Of a DNA stretch of 64,000 nt, positions 52,003 through 61,935 are shown piece after piece. The notes beneath the pieces are model-generated. The model was not told the DNA's origin. It searched no databases and saw only the letters and a list, made by a program, of their open reading frames with translations. Made by a program: the position numbers and the translations under genes. This stretch comes from an uncultured Flavobacteriales bacterium (lineage in GTDB: Bacteria > Bacteroidota > Bacteroidia > Flavobacteriales_D > Sanyastnellaceae), in assembly GCA_938084585.1 (NCBI GenBank), contig CALKFF010000011.1, positions 1 to 64,000 on the forward strand. The letters are read 5' to 3'. Numbering within the stretch: position 1 is the stretch's first letter; each line of letters starts with the position of its first letter.

Positions 52003-52010
52003 CAAAAGTA
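52003..52010 (-). promoter_or_regulatory. -7 box TACTTTTG of valS
   Basis: TAnnTTTG on minus strand, 29 nt from ATG 51973. Confidence 0.55.
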
Positions 52011-52025
52011 CTTTTCATCACACGA

Positions 52026-52051
52026 CAAAGCCACCCCGAGGGGTGGCTTTG
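52026..52051 (-). terminator. Hairpin terminator downstream of the DUF1573 gene
   Basis: AAAGCCACCCC-GA-GGGGTGGCTTT. Confidence 0.65.
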
Positions 52052-52080
52052 CTGTGCTTGTTCTGTTCAGAAGGTCCAGC

Positions 52081-52560
52081 TTACTGCTTGCCCGACGTTG
52101 GGGCGCCAGCCGCAGGCTGCTTCACGGGAACGCCGCCTGTGTTGCCCAGGTCCGACGCTTCCACTTTGCCTTTGATGCGAATCACCTTGGTGGGCTCGTT
52201 GCCCGCGTTGGAGGTGATGGTCACGGACTTGTTGATTGGGCCAATGCGCTTGGTGTCGTACTTCACCTTGATGGATGACGTGGCGCCTGGTGCAATCGGA
52301 GACTTCTCGCACTGGGGAACGGTGCAACCGCAAGACCCCTTGCAACGAGAAATGATGAGTGGCTCAGTGCCGCTGTTGGTCACGGTGAACAGACAGTTGC
52401 CGTCGGCACCCTGCTGGATGGTTCCGTAATCGTGCACATCCTTGTCCAAGGTGATGGAAGGACCGTTCACGACTTCCTGGGCCAAGCCCATGGTGGCGAT
52501 GCCGAGCATCAGCGCACACGCTGCAAAAAACTGCTTCATGATGTTGTTGGTGTTGTTCAT
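52081..52560 (-). CDS. DUF1573 domain-containing protein
   Basis: HDYGTIQQGADGNCLFTVTNSGTEPLIISRCKGSCGCTVP signature; signal peptide. Confidence 0.88.
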   Translation of the reverse strand: MNNTNNIMKQFFAACALMLGIATMGLAQEVVNGPSITLDKDVHDYGTIQQGADGNCLFTVTNSGTEPLIISRCKGSCGCTVPQCEKSPIAPGATSSIKVKYDTKRIGPINKSVTITSNAGNEPTKVIRIKGKVEASDLGNTGGVPVKQPAAGAPTSGKQ

Positions 52561-52658
52561 TGTTTGAGGCAACAAGATAACACAGAATCCAAACCCGAAA
52601 TGCCACTCAGGTGCCGGAGTGCCGTCCTTTCACATCCTTTTGAGGTGCTGCAAGAAAA

Positions 52659-52690
52659 AAGGGCCGCCCCAGAGGACAGCCCTTTCGTCA
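52659..52690 (-). terminator. Probable rho-independent terminator of the modular secreted protein gene
   Basis: Minus-strand GGGCTGTCC...GGGGCGGCCC stem (mismatched) followed by TTTTTTC. Confidence 0.6.
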
Positions 52691-52707
52691 GGATGAAACC
52701 CTTCAGA

Positions 52708-55263
52708 TCAGTTGCAAGACTGGCCGAATCCGCTCAAGAAGAGCAACAAGTCAGCCGTGGCCACGGTGCCGTCCTGGTCGAGGTCGGCTGGGCAGTCGTT
52801 GTTGCCACCGTCCTCAAACTCACAAGAACCGTCGTCGTCGTTGGCCAAGGGGTTGAAGTTGGTCGCCGCTTCGTACACGCAGCCTGCCACCACGAGGTTC
52901 TGGCAAGAACCGTCGTCGATGCCTGCGTAAGGATCAAATTCAGCGAACGCTGGGTCGGTGCAACCAGCAGCTGGACACGCTTCACAACTGTTGTAGCACA
53001 CCGCGTCCACACTCATGGCACCGGTCACGGTCACCACACGGTTCACGAACTCTGCGGGAGGTGTGGTGCAAGACTCAGAGCCGTTGAACGCCTCTGCCAA
53101 TCCCCAATCTGCGTTCTGGATGAACTTGTACTCGTGTGAACCAGCTGGCAACGAGATGGTCACCTCGTACACACCGTCCATGTCGCCGTCGGACATGGGG
53201 TTGGACGTGTTGTCCCATGCGTTGGCGGTGCCAGCCCATGCCACACCGGTCGTGCCTTCCGTGGTGTTCATGTCCACAGAGAAGACCACGTCGTAGGTGC
53301 AAGCCAGGCTCAAGTCGCAAGGGCTTGAGAAGTTGTTGGCCGCAGGGTCGGCGCAGCCTACTGCGAAGTTGGCCATGGGCGCAGCCCACAGGTATTGACC
53401 GTCTTCGTTCACTGGAATGGGGGACTGCCAGAACTGGCCGTTGCCCACCATGGGGATGATGTTGCCCAGGGCTGCGACGGTCATGTTGTCGCCACAGATG
53501 CCGAAGGACACCGTCGAAGCCAGCGCAGCCAAATCTCCGAGGAGTCCGGTAGGATCCGTAATGCCTGCCATGGTCAATGGTGCCGAGCCGTCGCCGACAA
53601 TCACCCCGTTGATGCTCACGTTGGGGTTCACGCCCCCAGCATCTTCACAACCCCCAGCCATCATCTCGAATGGTGTTCCTGTAAGCGTCAAACCCACCAA
53701 CCAAACGTCAGTTTCAGACGTGGGAATGGTGCTTGTCTCAAGGTAATCGCAAGAACCGTCGTCGGTCTGCGCCATGTTGTCGTAGTTGCAAGCCATGGGG
53801 TCGGTGCAACCTGGGGCGATGGCGTTGCCAGCGCAGTCGAAACCGGCCTCCGCGTAGGTGCAAGAACCGTCATCTGAAGTCGCCAACGTGTTGTAGTTGC
53901 ACGCGTCAGAATCGGTGCAGCCTGGGCCTGCAGACGCAAGGTTCAGCAATGCAGCCAAACGAGGCGCAGAGTATCCCACAATCGTATCGCAGTACGCGCG
54001 ACCTTCGAGAGGCCCCATGTTTGGGTTCAAGGTGAGCTGAGTCTGGGCGATGGTGGTGCCGTTTGCGGCATCCACAAGTTCAGTGTAGGCCACATCCCAC
54101 CACTGCCAAGGCGCGCCATCGAAAGGTTGTGTTGCAACACCACCCACGTTGTCGTTTTTCACGGGATACAAACCGTCCCATCCCATGTTGCCGTTCGCGA
54201 CAGCTTGGGTGGAGAACACGTCCGACAAACCAAGCGCCTGGTAAAGTGCATTGTTGTTGGGGGCGGCTTGAGCGTTGATTTCTGCGTGGATATCGTAAGC
54301 GCCGCTCACTTCCACCACGTTCTCGTTGGTGGTGGGCACCACGAGCACACCTGTGGTGTAAGGTGCAAACTGGTCCACAGGAGACTGGAAGCTGATCATG
54401 GCGGGGTCACCGGCGTCCAACCAGTTGAGGTCACCCAAGGCCCCTCCCAAGTTCACTTGGAAAGACACGTCAGAGCTGTAGCCCACGTGGTTGGCGATGC
54501 ACAACTGCACAGGCTCAGGACCAAACACACCCGCCGGCGCGTAACCGTCGGTGATGGCTTCAGGGTCGCCGTTCACCGCCTCAATCACCATGGGGATGTA
54601 GTCCTCCGCACCGGGCGTTCCAGTCCAGAACTTGGCGATGGGCAATCCGTTGTCGTCGAGGATGATGTCGTTGTAGTCGCTGATGGTCGACGCTGCATAG
54701 CTCACGTAACCGCCAGTGCCTTCTCCGAGATAGCCGATTTTGGCGGGGTCGATGCCGTAAGGATCGCCGCCTTCAGCCTCCGACTTCCGGAAAAAGCGGA
54801 CCGCCGTGCGCGCATCTTGAACACCACGGTACGCCGCGTTGATCAATTGGTAGGTGCGCTCAGACTGGGTGGCCGCAAGTGGGTTCCAACCCAGACGGTA
54901 GTCGATGGAAGCCACCACGTAGCCCATCTTGGCGTAACGAGAGCACAATTCAACGGCGACAGAGTCGCTCTTGGTGCCGACTGCGCTGCCGTTCAAGTAT
55001 TGGGGCAAAAAGTTTCCAGTGTGGATGTAGATCATCAAAGGACGATCGGATTCGGTGTCGCCTGCGGGCTCGTAGATGTCGCACACCAACGGCTGGGCCG
55101 CAGGGGGAGCACCTTGGAGAAGGGGCAACACAGTGACGTTTTGGCCGTACAGCACATCCGTCGTGACGTTCACGTCTGTGAACACCTCGTTGAGGTAACG
55201 CACCTGGGCGTCCATCTGACAGATGGCCATGAGCCCAAGGGCAAGGGTCAAAAATTTCTTCAT
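52708..55263 (-). CDS. Secreted modular protein: esterase-like alpha/beta hydrolase domain, GCTDxxACNY/DDGSC repeats, glycogen-binding-like E-set, dockerin-like C-terminus
   Basis: 851 aa; signal peptide; IDYRLGWN, IGYLGEGTGGY; GCTDSDACNYNTLATSDDGSC repeats; C-terminal DCPADLDQDGTVATADLLLFLSGFGQSCN. Confidence 0.75.
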   Translation of the reverse strand: MKKFLTLALGLMAICQMDAQVRYLNEVFTDVNVTTDVLYGQNVTVLPLLQGAPPAAQPLVCDIYEPAGDTESDRPLMIYIHTGNFLPQYLNGSAVGTKSDSVAVELCSRYAKMGYVVASIDYRLGWNPLAATQSERTYQLINAAYRGVQDARTAVRFFRKSEAEGGDPYGIDPAKIGYLGEGTGGYVSYAASTISDYNDIILDDNGLPIAKFWTGTPGAEDYIPMVIEAVNGDPEAITDGYAPAGVFGPEPVQLCIANHVGYSSDVSFQVNLGGALGDLNWLDAGDPAMISFQSPVDQFAPYTTGVLVVPTTNENVVEVSGAYDIHAEINAQAAPNNNALYQALGLSDVFSTQAVANGNMGWDGLYPVKNDNVGGVATQPFDGAPWQWWDVAYTELVDAANGTTIAQTQLTLNPNMGPLEGRAYCDTIVGYSAPRLAALLNLASAGPGCTDSDACNYNTLATSDDGSCTYAEAGFDCAGNAIAPGCTDPMACNYDNMAQTDDGSCDYLETSTIPTSETDVWLVGLTLTGTPFEMMAGGCEDAGGVNPNVSINGVIVGDGSAPLTMAGITDPTGLLGDLAALASTVSFGICGDNMTVAALGNIIPMVGNGQFWQSPIPVNEDGQYLWAAPMANFAVGCADPAANNFSSPCDLSLACTYDVVFSVDMNTTEGTTGVAWAGTANAWDNTSNPMSDGDMDGVYEVTISLPAGSHEYKFIQNADWGLAEAFNGSESCTTPPAEFVNRVVTVTGAMSVDAVCYNSCEACPAAGCTDPAFAEFDPYAGIDDGSCQNLVVAGCVYEAATNFNPLANDDDGSCEFEDGGNNDCPADLDQDGTVATADLLLFLSGFGQSCN

Positions 55264-55364
55264 GTTGTAAAGAATTGGTTTTTCGTAAAACTAAGCCAAA
55301 CCCGCTGATTTCGTGTCTCAAACACACATTTTCATCGACGGATCGAAATATTCCAGGATAAAAT

Positions 55365-58256
55365 TCAGAGGTCCATGGCGAAGCTGATGTACGCCAACCG
55401 CCCCACTGTAGGGCCGCCATAGGTCTCGATGTGTTCGTTTTTCAAGAGGTTGCTCGCCCCGGCCTTCACGGTCAATCCCTGGGCGTCAAACTTGTAATTC
55501 ACCTGTCCGTCCAGGAGGTCGTAGGCCGGCACAAAGCCCGTGAACTGTGGGGAACCTTCAAACACGAAGCCCTGAACCCAGCGGTAGTTCAAGCTGAAAC
55601 CCCAGTTGTCCTTGCCTTTCGCCTCCAAGCCTCGGGCGGTCAACCCCAAGTTGTACTTGTGCTCGGGGGTGTTGAACGCGGGGATGATGGGGTCGTCTTC
55701 GTTCGTCTTGACCAGCTTGTTCCAGCTGTAGTTCCCGTTCAGGGTGAATTTGTCGTCGAGGAAGTAATTGAAGCCGAGTGAGGCGCCCTGGGTTTGGACT
55801 TGGTTCAAACTGTTGGCGGCGTAACGGTACACGTCCACCCCGGTGATGAATTCAGGGAACGACGGGTTCTCGAACAGCACGTCCAAGCCCAGGTTGTACC
55901 CGATGAAATGGGTGTACCAGCTGAAGTAATAGTTCGCGTCCAAGTACAACTTCTCCCCCACCGTGGTGCGGTAGCCCGCTTCCACCGTCCGAACCTGCTC
56001 AGGACGCAGCGACGCAATGTCGAAGTACTTCAACGTGTCCAAATTGAAGCCAATGTTGGAGCCTGTGGAGCTGTTTCGGTAATCGATGAAGCTCTGCACG
56101 GTGACCAAATCCTGCGCCCCATCCAGGTTGCCCACGAGCGTCGCAGGCCCCACGTCCAAGAAGAGGTACTGGTCGGCCAACGTGGGGTTGCGAAGCGCCG
56201 AGCTGAAGCTCAACCGCACGAAGTCCGTGGGCGTCGGCGTCCACACAAGCGAAGCCGCAGGCGAGACCACGAGGTTGAAGTTTTGGTTTTTGTCGGCGCG
56301 CATGGTCGCCGTCGCGATCAACTTGTCCTCGAGGAAGTGACGCTTGATGCCGGTGTACAAGCCCACCTCCTGGTTGGTGATCACGCGGCCATTCGTGTCG
56401 GAGAAGATGGTGCCGTCGGAATCCGGGGTGTAACGACGCATGTTGGCGCCAAAGCGAATCTCGTCGGCCCACCACGGTTTGAAAATTTTCTCGGCATGGA
56501 CATGCACCAGCGAGCTGCGGTCGAAGAACCGCGTCCCACCCTCGGTTTCGTTGTTCTTCTTGCCGACCAAGTCGTTGAACAAGGTGTTGAACCGTTCGGA
56601 ACCGGGCTGTGCAAAGCCTTGCGGATCCGTCGCGACGTCCGCCAATCCCGCGTATCCGTTGTTGGTCCACTGCTCCACTTGAGAATGCCAATTCGCCAAG
56701 TTCTCGCCGTTCTCGTCGTACCACGCATCCTCCGCCCCTTCCGGGTATCCAGCCACTGGCACCAGGGTGAAGATGTCCGGCGGCACGATCCACAGGGTGT
56801 CGTAGCGAACGATCTCCAACGTGGGGTAGGTCGCGTTGATCTGGGGTGCGATGCTGTCGATCCAGTAGGCGTAGTAGACCTTGGACCAATCGTAGTCGCT
56901 GCGCAAGCTGTCCTGCATGCGCAGGGCTGTGGCGTAAGGGTCGTAGCTGTTTCCTGCGTCCTCGCTGGTGCGGTAGGCGCGGATGAACCAGTCTCCTTTT
57001 TTGCGCAGCTCCACCTTGTGCTGGTAGAATTCGATGTCGCGCAGGCTGAAGCGGTTGTCCCCTTGGTACACCGTAGTGCCACGCCCCATGTTGAAGCCGT
57101 AGATCAGCTCGGGGCTTTCGTACGTCTTATCTGGCTGCAAGCGCCAGTGCCCGCTCAAGCTCACCTTGAGGTTGTCGGTGTTGTAATCCACCAAATCCAC
57201 CTCCTTGTACCCCGTGCGGTAGATCGTGCCGAGGCCCCGCGCGTTGGTGCTGTTGTCCCCCCCGTAATCCAGAGGCGAACTGTACTCGTCCCCGTAGATG
57301 TTCACGGCGTCGTACCGTCCGGGATTGGAAGCGTTCACAAGCGACCCGTCGACGGGTCCATAGTTGGTGGCTTCCCAATCGTAGGCCGAGAATGAGAAGG
57401 CGTTGACCTTGTAGGCAAACACCGGGTCGCCGTCCTCGTTGTCGAACGATTCCGCCCAACGGAATCCCCACTCGCTCAAGTTCCGCTCGCCCGTCCGGTA
57501 GGATGCGCTCAGGCCGTCGAACACAAACGGGTCTTTGGTTTCCATGTTGATCACGCCGTTGAACGCCCCCGGACCGTAGTACGCCGAGCTCGCGCCCGCC
57601 ACAATCTCCACCGTCTTGACGTCCAAATCGGGTGCCCCGAGGAAGTTCCCCAGGGAGAAGTTCAACCCGGGGCTTTGGTTGTCCACCCCGTCGATCAACT
57701 GCAAGGAACGCACGGGCGACGTGCTGTTGAAGCCGCGCGTGTTCACAATCTTGAAGCCCAACGACGCGGACGTCAAATCCACACCCTTCAGGTTGCCCAA
57801 GCCTTCGTAGAAGCTCCCGGTGGGCGCCTCTTTGATGGCCAACGCGTCCATGGTTTCCACAGTCAATGGGGCTTGCTTTTGTTTGTCGCTGATGCGCTCC
57901 CCGACGACCTCAGCCTCTTCAATCAGGACTTGGTCGGGCATGAGCTTGACTTCGATGCGCTGGTTGGCCTTGGTCACCGACACCTGCTTTAGGGAGTATC
58001 CGATGAAGCTGACGTTCAACGTCACAGGCAGGGAAGCCACGCCGATGTTGAAACGGCCGTCGAAGTCGGTCATGACACCCTTCGTCGTGCCGTCGACCGT
58101 CACGCTCGCCGAGAACATCGGTTCGCCGGTCTCGCCGTCCACCACGTTGCCAACCAACTGAATTTGGGCTTGTGCGCCCAAGGCCAAGGCCGACAGGATC
58201 AGGAGGGCCCACGTCCGCTTCAGCGGATGGGCGGAAAAGAGTGTAAAACGTGCCAT
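55365..58256 (-). CDS. TonB-dependent receptor with CarboxypepD_reg-like N-terminal domain
   Basis: Signal peptide; VVDGETGEPMFSASVTVDGTTKGVMTDFDGRFNI; plug AGASSAYYGPGAFNGVINMETKDPF; beta-barrel C-terminus. Confidence 0.92.
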   Translation of the reverse strand: MARFTLFSAHPLKRTWALLILSALALGAQAQIQLVGNVVDGETGEPMFSASVTVDGTTKGVMTDFDGRFNIGVASLPVTLNVSFIGYSLKQVSVTKANQRIEVKLMPDQVLIEEAEVVGERISDKQKQAPLTVETMDALAIKEAPTGSFYEGLGNLKGVDLTSASLGFKIVNTRGFNSTSPVRSLQLIDGVDNQSPGLNFSLGNFLGAPDLDVKTVEIVAGASSAYYGPGAFNGVINMETKDPFVFDGLSASYRTGERNLSEWGFRWAESFDNEDGDPVFAYKVNAFSFSAYDWEATNYGPVDGSLVNASNPGRYDAVNIYGDEYSSPLDYGGDNSTNARGLGTIYRTGYKEVDLVDYNTDNLKVSLSGHWRLQPDKTYESPELIYGFNMGRGTTVYQGDNRFSLRDIEFYQHKVELRKKGDWFIRAYRTSEDAGNSYDPYATALRMQDSLRSDYDWSKVYYAYWIDSIAPQINATYPTLEIVRYDTLWIVPPDIFTLVPVAGYPEGAEDAWYDENGENLANWHSQVEQWTNNGYAGLADVATDPQGFAQPGSERFNTLFNDLVGKKNNETEGGTRFFDRSSLVHVHAEKIFKPWWADEIRFGANMRRYTPDSDGTIFSDTNGRVITNQEVGLYTGIKRHFLEDKLIATATMRADKNQNFNLVVSPAASLVWTPTPTDFVRLSFSSALRNPTLADQYLFLDVGPATLVGNLDGAQDLVTVQSFIDYRNSSTGSNIGFNLDTLKYFDIASLRPEQVRTVEAGYRTTVGEKLYLDANYYFSWYTHFIGYNLGLDVLFENPSFPEFITGVDVYRYAANSLNQVQTQGASLGFNYFLDDKFTLNGNYSWNKLVKTNEDDPIIPAFNTPEHKYNLGLTARGLEAKGKDNWGFSLNYRWVQGFVFEGSPQFTGFVPAYDLLDGQVNYKFDAQGLTVKAGASNLLKNEHIETYGGPTVGRLAYISFAMDL

Positions 58257-58355
58257 GGCTGGAGTTTGACTCGCAAGATGAGGCAAGACCCCCGACGTTG
58301 GACCTTCACCCGGGCGAAGGTTGTCCACGCGACACGTGCGAAATGTTGTGGGAAT

Positions 58356-58595
58356 TCAGGCTTCCTGTTCCGAGATGACCCAAGCCTCCGCTGGATCCAG
58401 GGCCAAATCCAAGACGTCCCCAGGGCGCAACTTTCGACGCCGGCGAGATTCCTGCTCGCCGTTGACGGTGACCAGGCCTTCGTCAACGATGGCCTTGGCT
58501 TCCCCTCCTGTGGCCGCGATGCCCGTGGCCTTCAGGAATTGAAGCAGGTCGATGTACTCGGTGTGGATGCCGAAAGTCTGCCGCGCCTCGCTCAT
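58356..58595 (-). CDS. RNA-binding S4 domain protein (YbcJ-like)
   Basis: 79 aa; EYIDLLQFLKATGIAATGGEAKAIVDEGLVTVNGEQESRRRRKLRPGDVL. Confidence 0.85.
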   Translation of the reverse strand: MSEARQTFGIHTEYIDLLQFLKATGIAATGGEAKAIVDEGLVTVNGEQESRRRRKLRPGDVLDLALDPAEAWVISEQEA

Positions 58596-60982
58596 CGTAA
58601 CGACGGGTGGTTTGTGGGATCCACTTCGCGCATGACGTTGTACGCCGTCTCCACAATGTCCTCCACGCTGGGCTTGGAGAAGTAATCGCCGTCGCTCCCG
58701 TAGGCCGGCAGGTGTGGCTTCGCGGTCAAGGTTTGGGCTTGGCCGTCCAACATGTTCCACGCGCCCTGGCCGTTCAACACCGCATCCAACAAATAGGCTG
58801 CAGCACCCCCCGGCACGTCTTCGTCCACCACCAACAACCGGTTCGTTTTGGCGACAGATTGGGCCGTGGCGCCGTCCAAATCGAAGGGCAGCAAGGTCTG
58901 GGCGTCGATGAGTTCCACCTCCACGCCCAAATCGGACAACCGCTCGCACGCCTCTTGGCACAGGTGAAGCGTCGACCCGTAGGACAGCATGGTCAAATCT
59001 GTGCCTTCCCTCAACACCTCCACTTGGCCGAGGGGCACACGGAAGTCTCCGAGGTTGTTGGGGCAAGGTTCTTTCTTTCTGTAGCCGTTGAGGCACTCCA
59101 CCACCAACGCCGGCTCGTCGGCCGCCATCAAGGTGTTGTACATCCCAGCCGCTTGGGTCATGTTGCGTGGCACGCACACGCGCATGCCGCGCACCGAGTG
59201 CACGATGGCGCCCATGGGCGATCCGCTGTGCCAAATGCCCTCCAAACGGTGTCCGCGCGTCCGAACAATGAGCGGCGCCTTCTGCCCGCCCGCCGTGCGG
59301 TAACGGACCGTGGCCAAGTCGTCGCGCATCAATTGCAAGGCGTAGTACAGGTAATCCAAGTACTGAATCTCCGCGATGGGCCTCAACCCACGCATGGCCA
59401 TCCCAATGCCTTGCCCGAGGATGGTGCATTCCCGGATGCCGGTGTCGCTGACGCGTATGGCGCCAAACTTCTCCTGCATGCCTTCCATCACCTGGTTCAC
59501 CCCCCCGATGCCGCCGGTGTCCTCCCCGAAGGTCAACACCCTGGAGTCGCGATCGAACATCACTTCAAAATTGCGCTGAAGCACTTGACGGCCGTCGAGC
59601 ACTTCAGGGTCGGCGTCGTACGTGGCGGGCACAGGCTCCACGTCCAAGGCGTTGTCGTTCCCCTCGCTGTAGAGGTGGGCGTTGTACCGCTGAACGTTGT
59701 CCTTCTCAAACGCCGACAACCACCCGGTGAGGTGGCTGCGCGCCGTCGACCCGTCTCCTGCAGTGTCGACAAGCGCTTGCCTGACCGCTTGCGCGACTTC
59801 GGCGCGGCCCGCGTCGGGGTTGTTGCGGAGCGCTTCGGCCCGGGCGGCGTCCACCGGCTGGAGCACATCGCTTGCGGAGAGACGCTCCTCGTCGATGGCG
59901 GCGCGGAAAGCAGACCAAGCCGCCTTTTGCTGCGCCCGAACGTCTTTTTTGACCTCCTTCCGGAGCGCCTGCAACTCGTCCTCTGTGGCCGCCCCTTCGT
60001 GAATCAAGAACTCGGACATCTTTTGGATGCAATCGAATTCCTTGGCCCACGCGAGCCGCTCTTCAGATTTGTAACGCTCGTGCGACCCAGAGGTGCTGTG
60101 TCCTTGCGGTTGGGTCACCTCTTCCACGTGCACCAACACGGGCACATGGTCCTCACGACAGCGCTTCGCCGCCTCTTCGTAGGTCGCGACCAAAGACGGG
60201 TAATCCCACCCCTTGACGCGGTAGATGACCAGCCCGTTGGTGGCCTCTTCACGCTGGAAACCGGACAACGCGGTCGAGATGCTTTCCTTGACGGTTTGGT
60301 ACTTCTTGGGAACGGAAATGCCGTAACCGTCGTCCCACACGCTCATCAACATGGGGACTTCCAACACGCATGCCGCGTTCATGGATTCCCAAAACATGCC
60401 TTCCGAGGTGCTCGCGTCCCCGATGGTGCCTATGGCGATTTCGTTGCCGCCTGAGGTGAAGGTCTCCATGGAGGAGGCCAATTCGGGCAACGCCCGGAAC
60501 ACCTTGCTCGCTTGGGCGAGCCCCACCAAACGCGGCATTTGCGCCCCTGTCGGCGACACGTCGGGCGAGCTGTTGAATCCCGCCATCAAGTCCTTCCAAC
60601 TTCCGTCGTCTTCCAAGGTTCGGGTGGCGAAGTGCCCGCCCATCTGACGACCTCCTGAGGTGGGGTCGGCCGCCACGTCGGCGTGGGCGTACAACGCCGC
60701 GAAGTATTGCTGCACACTCAGCAGGCCCTTGGCCATCATGAGCGTTTGGTCCCGGTAGTACCCGGAACGCCAATCGCCTGGCTGCAACACCTTGGCGAGT
60801 GCCACTTGCGCCATCTCCTTCCCGTCCCCAAAAATCCCAAACTTCGCCTTTCCTGTGAGCACTTCTTTGCGGCCGAGAAGCGAGGCTTCACGGCTGAGGC
60901 ACATCAATTTGAAATCTGCGAGAAGCGTCTCTCGAAACGCTTGAACATCTTGGTTCGTGGGGGTGGTGGAAGTTGCCGCCAT
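58592..60982 (-). CDS. 2-oxoacid dehydrogenase E1 component (alpha-beta fusion, thiamine-dependent)
   Basis: About 796 aa; E1-alpha half (GNEIAIGTIGDASTSEGMFWESMNAA) and E1-beta half (TFGEDTGGIGGVNQVMEGMQEKFGAIRVSDTGIRE) in one ORF. Confidence 0.92.
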   Translation of the reverse strand: MAATSTTPTNQDVQAFRETLLADFKLMCLSREASLLGRKEVLTGKAKFGIFGDGKEMAQVALAKVLQPGDWRSGYYRDQTLMMAKGLLSVQQYFAALYAHADVAADPTSGGRQMGGHFATRTLEDDGSWKDLMAGFNSSPDVSPTGAQMPRLVGLAQASKVFRALPELASSMETFTSGGNEIAIGTIGDASTSEGMFWESMNAACVLEVPMLMSVWDDGYGISVPKKYQTVKESISTALSGFQREEATNGLVIYRVKGWDYPSLVATYEEAAKRCREDHVPVLVHVEEVTQPQGHSTSGSHERYKSEERLAWAKEFDCIQKMSEFLIHEGAATEDELQALRKEVKKDVRAQQKAAWSAFRAAIDEERLSASDVLQPVDAARAEALRNNPDAGRAEVAQAVRQALVDTAGDGSTARSHLTGWLSAFEKDNVQRYNAHLYSEGNDNALDVEPVPATYDADPEVLDGRQVLQRNFEVMFDRDSRVLTFGEDTGGIGGVNQVMEGMQEKFGAIRVSDTGIRECTILGQGIGMAMRGLRPIAEIQYLDYLYYALQLMRDDLATVRYRTAGGQKAPLIVRTRGHRLEGIWHSGSPMGAIVHSVRGMRVCVPRNMTQAAGMYNTLMAADEPALVVECLNGYRKKEPCPNNLGDFRVPLGQVEVLREGTDLTMLSYGSTLHLCQEACERLSDLGVEVELIDAQTLLPFDLDGATAQSVAKTNRLLVVDEDVPGGAAAYLLDAVLNGQGAWNMLDGQAQTLTAKPHLPAYGSDGDYFSKPSVEDIVETAYNVMREVDPTNHPSLR

Positions 60983-60988
60983 GGAGTG

Positions 60989-60996
60989 CAAAAGTA
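60989..60996 (-). promoter_or_regulatory. -7 box TACTTTTG of the E1 fusion gene
   Basis: TAnnTTTG ending 6 nt before ATG 60982. Confidence 0.5.
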
Positions 60997-61023
60997 CGCA
61001 GACCCTCGCCTCCTTGGGAGGAC

Positions 61024-61935
61024 TCAACCCAAGGCCGCGTAGGCCTTGGCGATTTGGCCTCCGACCATGGCGTTGTGCTTCACCAAAGCCACATTCGCCG
61101 CCAAGCTCTTCCCCACCGTCGCCTCGGCGATGAATTTGAGCAAAAACGGCGTCAGCGCCTTGCCTTCCACACCCTGGCGATCGGCCGCAGCCAAAGCCTC
61201 TTCCGTGGCGCCGGCCGCGTCAAAACCGGCCGCGTCGGGCACGGGGTTGGCGACCAGCACGCCCCCAGTGAGTCCAAGGCCCCACTTGGCATGCATGGTG
61301 CGCGCCACGTCCTCCGGAGAATCTGCGCGGTGGGCCACCGCGAGTCCACTTCGAGGCGTGAAAAACGCTGGAAATTCGTCTGTGCCATACCCCAGCACCG
61401 TAATGCCTTGGGTCTCGAGGACCTCCAAGGTCTTAGGCAAATCCAAAATCGACTTCGCCCCTGCGCTGACCACGGCCACGTTGTGTTGGGCGAGTTCCCC
61501 GAGGTCCGCACTGATGTCCCAGGTGTCCGCGACGCCGCGGTGCACCCCGCCAATGCCACCCGTCACGAACACCCCAATCCCTGCCAAACCGGCGCCGATC
61601 AAGGTGCCGCTGACCGTCGTGGCCCCCAAGCTGCCTTGGGCGAGCACCACGGGGAGGTCGCGACGGGACACTTTGGACACGTCAGGCTCGGAGGCCAGGC
61701 GATGAAGAATGTCTTCCGTGCAGCCCACCTTCAACTTGCCGTCCACCACCGCGACGGTGGCCGGAACAGCGCCCTCAGCACGCACAATAGACTCCACCTC
61801 ACGGGCGGTGTCCAGGTTGGCAGGGAAAGGCATGCCGTGGGCCACAATGGTGGACTCCAACGCCACGACCGGCCGCCCTTCAGTAAGGGCATCCTGCACC
61901 TCTTCGGCCACCGCCAACCAGGGCGATTTGCTCAT
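61024..61935 (-). CDS. psuG: Pseudouridine-5'-phosphate glycosidase
   Basis: [49 protein letters not shown]. Confidence 0.93.
   Translation of the reverse strand: MSKSPWLAVAEEVQDALTEGRPVVALESTIVAHGMPFPANLDTAREVESIVRAEGAVPATVAVVDGKLKVGCTEDILHRLASEPDVSKVSRRDLPVVLAQGSLGATTVSGTLIGAGLAGIGVFVTGGIGGVHRGVADTWDISADLGELAQHNVAVVSAGAKSILDLPKTLEVLETQGITVLGYGTDEFPAFFTPRSGLAVAHRADSPEDVARTMHAKWGLGLTGGVLVANPVPDAAGFDAAGATEEALAAADRQGVEGKALTPFLLKFIAEATVGKSLAANVALVKHNAMVGGQIAKAYAALG

Noticed and set aside
55794-57395. 533-aa plus-strand ORF
   Set aside because: Antisense shadow of the TonB-dependent receptor
58607-60454. 615-aa plus-strand ORF
   Set aside because: Antisense shadow of the 2-oxoacid dehydrogenase E1 fusion
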